Origin: Aquisphaera insulae
GTDB lineage: Bacteria; Planctomycetota; Planctomycetia; Isosphaerales; Isosphaeraceae
NCBI RefSeq assembly: GCF_011064615.1
Contig: NZ_JAALJH010000039.1
Coordinates: forward strand, 1 to 64,000
Length of the DNA: 64,000 nucleotides
Reading direction: 5' to 3'
In this document: piece by piece, positions 59,763-64,000 of the stretch
Position numbering within the stretch: position 1 is the first letter of the stretch
Layout: each line of letters starts with the position of its first letter
The notes under the pieces: model-generated
What the model was told of the DNA's origin: nothing
The model's database searches: none
What the model saw: the letters and a program-made list of their open reading frames with translations, nothing else
Position numbers and translations under genes: made by a program

Positions 59763-62090
59763 GTGCGAGACAGATTCAGGCCCGGACAGTCGGCGGCCCT
59801 GGCGGCGGCCCTCCTCGGCGGACTGAGCTTCCAGATCGCCGCCAGCGGCCGCGCCGACACGATCTATCTCAAGAACGGGATCGTCTACCGGAGCCAGGGG
59901 GCGCCCGACAAGGACAACACCCTCGTCTTCCTCTGGGACGGGCTCAAGAAGACGGTCCTCCGGGACTCGCGGATCGACCACATCGTCGGCGACAATGCGT
60001 TCCGGACCGGCGAGAAGTTCACGCTCGTCCAGCCGCTGAGCGTCCACGCCGGGGCCATGCCCAAGAACGTGACGAGCATCCAGGCCGGCGCCTGGAACGA
60101 GCGCGGGCGGCGGGACTTCCGGTTCCAGGCCTCGCCGACGAGCCGGCCGGTCGCCATGGAACAGGCGATCATCGAGATCGGTCCCCACGTGTCGCGGTTT
60201 CGGGGGGTGGACAACTTCTGGCTCGGCCAGGTCGCCACGTCCCAGGTCCCGCGGGAAGTCGTCACCGGGCTGCTCAACAAGGTCGAGCAGACCAACCAGG
60301 CGGAGCGCGAGCGCGTCGTCCGCTTCTTCATGGATGCCGGCTGGTATCCCGAGGCCAAGGCCGAGCTCGACAAGCTCGTCAAGGAGTTCCCCAAGACCGA
60401 CCTGGCGGAACGGGCCTCCGGCGCCAAGACGTTCATGATCCAGGCCGAGGCGACGCAGCGGCGATCCGACGTCGAGACGCGGAAGAAGGCCCAGCAGCCG
60501 AAACGGGCGGCGGCGCTGCTCCGGACCTTCACGGACAAGGCGATCGGCACCGAGCTCCTGCTGGAGGTCCGGGACCTGATCCGCCAGGACGACGACCAAC
60601 GCGCCGCCGATCAGTCGATCGCCGCCGAGATCAACCGCCTGGAGTCGAAGCTGCCGATCGTGGATCGGGGGACCTGGCGGAAGCGGGTGATCGAGGTCAA
60701 CCGAGCCCTCGACCAGGCGCCGGACGCCGTCCGCGACCGTTTCCTGGCCTGGCGGAAGGCGAAGGCGGCCGCGAGCTCGACCGATGCGGAGCTGTTCGCC
60801 CTGGCCCTGTCGGGATTCGTCGCCGGCAGCGACATGGCCGGCCCCGACCTGAAGGCGGCGGATGTCCTCTGGAAGGCCCGCGACCTGATCCGGGACTACC
60901 TGGGCTCCGCCGACGCGGCGTCGCGCGAGGGGATCGTCGCCAGGCTCGAGGACCTGGACTGGCCGGCCTCGGAGGGCGCGGCCGAGGGCTATCGAAAGCT
61001 CGAGCTGGCCACCCGGATCGTCCAGCTCATGCCGCCGCCGCTCTACAACCCCTCCGCCGAGGCGGAGAAGCGGATCGGCCACAAGATCGAGGCCGGCGAG
61101 GACCAGGAGCCCACCGAGTACACGATCGTCCTGCCCCCGGAGTATCATCCGCTCCGCTCCTACCCGACGCTCGTCGTGCTCCATTCTGGCACCGGCCCCA
61201 AGTCGGCGGTCGACGCCTGGACGGCGGAGGCGGCCCGGCGCGGATACATCCTGCTGGTGCCGGAGTATGCGACGGCCGGAGAGTCCTCGGAGTACCAGTT
61301 CTCGCCCGCCGAGCATGCGGCCGTCGAGATCGCGTTGCGGGACGCCCGCAAGCGATACGCCGTGGACAGCGACCGGGTCTTCGTGGCCGGGCAGCTCCAG
61401 GGCGGGACGATGGCCTGGGACGTCGCGCTCGGGCATCCAGACCTGTTCGCGGGCGTCGCGGTACTCTCCGGCTTCCCGGCGAAGTATGTGCCGCGCTACC
61501 TGCCGCACCACGAGCGTCTCCCCCTCTACTTCGCGATCGGCGACCTCGCGCCGGCCGCCAACGAGATCGTCTTCGGCAACTACCTGAAGCCGCTGATCCT
61601 CAAGGCCTGGGACGTGACCTACTCCGAGTACGTCCACCGGGGCCTGGAGGAACTGCCCGAGGAGATCCCGGCCATCCTCGACTGGACCGATCGGCACCGC
61701 CGCGATCCGTATCCCAAGTCGTTCGACGTGGCGAGCGCCCGGTCCTGCGACAACCGCTTCTACGGCGCGGTCATCCGCGACTTCGCCGCGGGGAGATCGA
61801 CGGCGCCGGAGGCGGTTGAGATGCTCGGCCAGAACCTCAGCCCCGCGACCATCAAGTACAAGACGAGCGCCGTCGGCAACCTCGTGAACGTCCGCGCCGC
61901 GGGGGTCACGCGGATCGACATCTGGGTGAGCCCCCGCATCATCGACTTCAAGCGGAAGATCGAAGTCCGCCTCAACGACAAGGCGCGGGTCAAGGGGACG
62001 GTCAAGCTGACCCTCGACCCGTTCCTGGAGGACCTGCGGATCCGCGGAGACCGCCAGCAGATCTACTGGCTCAAGGTCGCCGTCGGCTGA
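59763..62090 (+). CDS. Exported alpha/beta-hydrolase-fold protein lacking the serine nucleophile
   Basis: A 775-residue protein. The GTG at 59763 is preceded by GGAGGAGGGGAAG and opens into a signal peptide (SAALAAALLGGLSFQIAAS). An N-terminal beta strip (DTIYLKNGIVYRSQG) and a long helical region (about 170-430) precede a hydrolase domain (about 455-660) beginning PTLVVLHSGTGPKS. The nucleophile elbow that should read G-x-S-x-G is G543-Q-L545-Q-G547, so serine is leucine. The usual histidine segment near the end of the domain is also unclear (VHRGLEELPEE). A C-terminal beta domain follows. It is probably a binding protein or a degenerate enzyme (inference). The amylase gene lies 38 bases downstream. 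Confidence 0.8.
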   Translation: MRDRFRPGQSAALAAALLGGLSFQIAASGRADTIYLKNGIVYRSQGAPDKDNTLVFLWDGLKKTVLRDSRIDHIVGDNAFRTGEKFTLVQPLSVHAGAMPKNVTSIQAGAWNERGRRDFRFQASPTSRPVAMEQAIIEIGPHVSRFRGVDNFWLGQVATSQVPREVVTGLLNKVEQTNQAERERVVRFFMDAGWYPEAKAELDKLVKEFPKTDLAERASGAKTFMIQAEATQRRSDVETRKKAQQPKRAAALLRTFTDKAIGTELLLEVRDLIRQDDDQRAADQSIAAEINRLESKLPIVDRGTWRKRVIEVNRALDQAPDAVRDRFLAWRKAKAAASSTDAELFALALSGFVAGSDMAGPDLKAADVLWKARDLIRDYLGSADAASREGIVARLEDLDWPASEGAAEGYRKLELATRIVQLMPPPLYNPSAEAEKRIGHKIEAGEDQEPTEYTIVLPPEYHPLRSYPTLVVLHSGTGPKSAVDAWTAEAARRGYILLVPEYATAGESSEYQFSPAEHAAVEIALRDARKRYAVDSDRVFVAGQLQGGTMAWDVALGHPDLFAGVAVLSGFPAKYVPRYLPHHERLPLYFAIGDLAPAANEIVFGNYLKPLILKAWDVTYSEYVHRGLEELPEEIPAILDWTDRHRRDPYPKSFDVASARSCDNRFYGAVIRDFAAGRSTAPEAVEMLGQNLSPATIKYKTSAVGNLVNVRAAGVTRIDIWVSPRIIDFKRKIEVRLNDKARVKGTVKLTLDPFLEDLRIRGDRQQIYWLKVAVG

Positions 62091-62128
62091 GCGTCTTCCC
62101 CGGCATCCGCGATGGGAGTATCCGACTC

Positions 62129-63592
62129 GTGCAGCCTGAGACACCGGAATGGGTCCGCGACGCCGTCTTCTACCAGATCTTCCCGGATCGATTCGCCCGC
62201 AGCGTTGCGGTCCCCAAGCCGGGTCACCTCGACGAATGGGGCGCCCCGCCGACCTACCACGGCTACCAGGGCGGTGACCTGATCGGGGTCATCGAGCACC
62301 TGGATTACCTCCAGGACCTGGGCGTCAACGCCGTCTACTTCACCCCCATCTTCCAGTCCGCCTCCAACCACCGCTACCACACCCACGACTACGAGAAGGT
62401 CGATCCGATGCTGGGCGGGAACGCCGCCCTCGACCGGCTGCTGAAGGAGGCCCATGCGCGGAATATCCGCGTCGTCCTGGACGGGGTCTTCAACCACGCC
62501 AGCCGGGGGTTCTTCCCGTTCCACGACATCATGGAGAACGGCCCCAACTCCGCCTACCTGGATTGGTTCCACATCAAGGGGTTCCCGCTCAACGCCTACG
62601 ACACGGAGAAGCGGCCGAACTACGGGGCCTGGTGGAACCTGCCGGCGCTGCCGAAGTTCAACACCGGAAGCCCGGCCGTCCGCGAATTCCTCTGGGGGAT
62701 CGGCCGCCACTGGATCGACCGGGGCATCGACGGCTGGCGGCTGGACGTCGCCAACGAGATCGACGACGACTCATTCTGGCGCGAGTTCCGCCGACGGATC
62801 CGGGCCGGGAACCCGGAGGCGTACATCGTCGGCGAGGTCTGGACCGACTCCCAGCGGTGGCTCCAGGGGGACATGTGGGACGCGGTCATGAACTACCAGA
62901 TCACGAAGGCCTGCGTCGCCTTCTTCATCGGCGAACGGGTCGATGAAAAGGAGCTACGGCCGACAAGCCTCTATCCCGCCGGGCCGCCGGGCGCGGAGGC
63001 CTTTCGGGCGTCGATCGAGCGGCTCCGAGGGCTCTACGCCCCGGAGATCAACGCCGTGATGCTGAACTTGCTGAGCAGCCACGACATGGCCCGGTTCGTC
63101 ACGCTGGCGCAGGGCGACGTCTCGGCCCTGAAGCTGGCGACCACCTTCCAGATGACCTATCCGGGCGCGCCGTCGATCTACTATGGGGACGAGATCGGCA
63201 TGAGCGGCGGCCACGACCCGTTCAATCGGGGCGCCTTCCCGTGGCACCGCACGGACACCTGGGACACGGACCTGCTCCACGAGTTCCAGCGCCTGATCGC
63301 GCTCCGTCACGCGCGTCCCGCCCTGCGGCGGGGTAGCTACCGGATCCTCCACGCGGAGGGGGACCTGTTCGTCCACGCCCGGCAGCTCGATGGCGAGGCC
63401 GTGGTGGTCGCGTTCAACGCGTCGACGCGTCACCAGAGGCTCTCGGTCCCCGCCGGCAGCCTCGTCGCCGAGGGCACGCCCTTCGAGGCGCCCGGCAGGC
63501 CCGGCGTGACCTGCAAGGTCGAGCAGGGCGCCCTCCACCTGGACCTGACGCCTCGATCCGCCGTCATCCTGGCGACGCCGCCGCCGGGCTGA
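62129..63592 (+). CDS. Alpha-amylase family glycoside hydrolase (GH13, neopullulanase-like)
   Basis: A 487-residue intracellular-type enzyme (no signal peptide). GH13 landmarks are intact: AVFYQIFPDRFARS at the N-terminus, NAVYFTPIFQS, VVLDGVFNHAS, nucleophile D206 in GWRLDVANE, acid E236 in GEVW and D319 in LLSSHD. The short N-terminus without a CBM34 domain and the C-terminal beta domain fit cyclomaltodextrinase/neopullulanase-like or related maltogenic enzymes. It would split alpha-1,4 (and perhaps alpha-1,6) glucan links. GTG start at 62129. Confidence 0.92.
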   Translation: MQPETPEWVRDAVFYQIFPDRFARSVAVPKPGHLDEWGAPPTYHGYQGGDLIGVIEHLDYLQDLGVNAVYFTPIFQSASNHRYHTHDYEKVDPMLGGNAALDRLLKEAHARNIRVVLDGVFNHASRGFFPFHDIMENGPNSAYLDWFHIKGFPLNAYDTEKRPNYGAWWNLPALPKFNTGSPAVREFLWGIGRHWIDRGIDGWRLDVANEIDDDSFWREFRRRIRAGNPEAYIVGEVWTDSQRWLQGDMWDAVMNYQITKACVAFFIGERVDEKELRPTSLYPAGPPGAEAFRASIERLRGLYAPEINAVMLNLLSSHDMARFVTLAQGDVSALKLATTFQMTYPGAPSIYYGDEIGMSGGHDPFNRGAFPWHRTDTWDTDLLHEFQRLIALRHARPALRRGSYRILHAEGDLFVHARQLDGEAVVVAFNASTRHQRLSVPAGSLVAEGTPFEAPGRPGVTCKVEQGALHLDLTPRSAVILATPPPG

Positions 63593-63629
63593 CGCCCTCG
63601 CGCACCGCCCGGCCGCGGGAGTCCCTGCC

Positions 63630-64000
63630 ATGCCGATCGAACGCATACCGCCCGCGTGGAGGATGCCGGAGGGGGTGAACGTCTCCCTCTGGGAGTATCT
63701 CCACACGCCCAGGCTGGCCGTGGAGGAGGATGCCTACTTCGCCGGACATCCCCTCTTCGAGGCCGACATGCGGATCCTCGACGGCCGGCTCGACATCCCC
63801 GGACGGCTCATCGACCTGGGCTGCGGCTCCGGCCGGCATGCCCTCCGGTTCGCCGGCCGCGGATTCGACGTGACCGCGGTCGACCTGTCCCGTCCCATGC
63901 TCGAGATCGTGCAGCGAAAGGCCGAGGACCTGGGCGTGGAGCTGCAAGCCGTCCGCGCCAACCTCTGCCGCCTGGCCTGCTTCCCCGACGCGACGTTCGA
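63630..64000 (+). CDS. Class I SAM-dependent methyltransferase, 3' part outside the window
   Basis: The first 123 residues of a gene cut by the window edge. AdoMet motif I is clear: LIDLGCGSGRHALRFAGRGF, then the acidic VTAVDLSRPMLEIV. The N-terminus (MPIERIPPAWRMPEGVNVSL) is proline-rich and helical. The substrate cannot be told. It starts 37 bases after the amylase stop on the same strand, so it is probably in the same transcript. Confidence 0.85.
   Translation, partial: MPIERIPPAWRMPEGVNVSLWEYLHTPRLAVEEDAYFAGHPLFEADMRILDGRLDIPGRLIDLGCGSGRHALRFAGRGFDVTAVDLSRPMLEIVQRKAEDLGVELQAVRANLCRLACFPDATF

Noticed and set aside
58878..62144. A 1088-residue minus-strand frame
   Set aside because: Only its last 198 residues (from the ATG at 59474) look like a protein; the rest is antisense to the hydrolase-like gene.

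Overview
This window is about 64 kb of GC-rich DNA. Its gene content points to a planctomycete, most likely the Isosphaeraceae group (inference from families, not from a marker gene). Supporting families are three DUF1559 prepilin-like proteins, a DUF1549/DUF1553 plus DUF1501 pair, two transmembrane serine/threonine kinases, giant HEAT-repeat proteins, an ECF-type sigma factor fused by overlap to a kinase gene, an N-terminal LEPR-XLL-like motif, and very large envelope proteins of unknown function. No tRNA, rRNA, CRISPR array, integrase or transposase gene was seen, so this reads as ordinary chromosome. Because of the high GC content many long antisense open frames exist; I treated them as shadows.

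Left part (1-25257). A kinase with a duplicated extracellular beta-helix (457-4479) faces a reduced MnmE-like GTPase (4491-5687). Next come an EVE-domain protein and a VOC protein as a pair, two small uncharacterised proteins with an intrinsic terminator, a lower-GC stretch with no gene (7433-8145), and a SIS isomerase/ROK kinase operon. A GT-C type membrane glycosyltransferase diverges from that operon. The strand then carries three genes (12310-25257) that look like one unit: a single-pass protein with anti-sigma-like, FecR-like and HEAT parts, a 1176-residue envelope protein, and a 2409-residue envelope protein that appears to be two copies of the same kind of module in one chain.

Middle part (25268-46967). 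A nine-gene minus-strand operon encodes three GspF-type membrane proteins, three small pseudopilin-like proteins joined by 4-base overlaps, and three DUF1559 proteins. No ATPase, secretin or prepilin peptidase lies in the window. A 36-bp inverted repeat lies between this operon and the divergent plus-strand set: DUF1549/DUF1553, DUF1501, two tandem paralogous HEAT proteins of about 1180 residues, a sigma factor lacking most of region 2, and a kinase.

Right part (47091-64000). This holds a Tat-exported intradiol dioxygenase, an EF-hand protein, a LEPR-XLL-like exported protein, an orphan sugar-binding lipoprotein, an exported cupin, an MFS exporter, a PHP-type exported hydrolase overlapping an RsmB-like protein without its catalytic cysteines, dihydroxy-acid dehydratase, a zinc-ribbon membrane protein, an alpha/beta-hydrolase fold protein without its serine nucleophile, an alpha-amylase family enzyme and the start of a methyltransferase.

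The strongest candidates for something undescribed are the 12310-25257 envelope cluster, the ATPase-less triple-GspF/DUF1559 operon, the region-2-less sigma factor coupled to a kinase, and several proteins that keep a family fold but have lost key residues (MnmE-like, RsmB-like, alpha/beta hydrolase). All functional statements rest on motif reading by eye; no database search was run.
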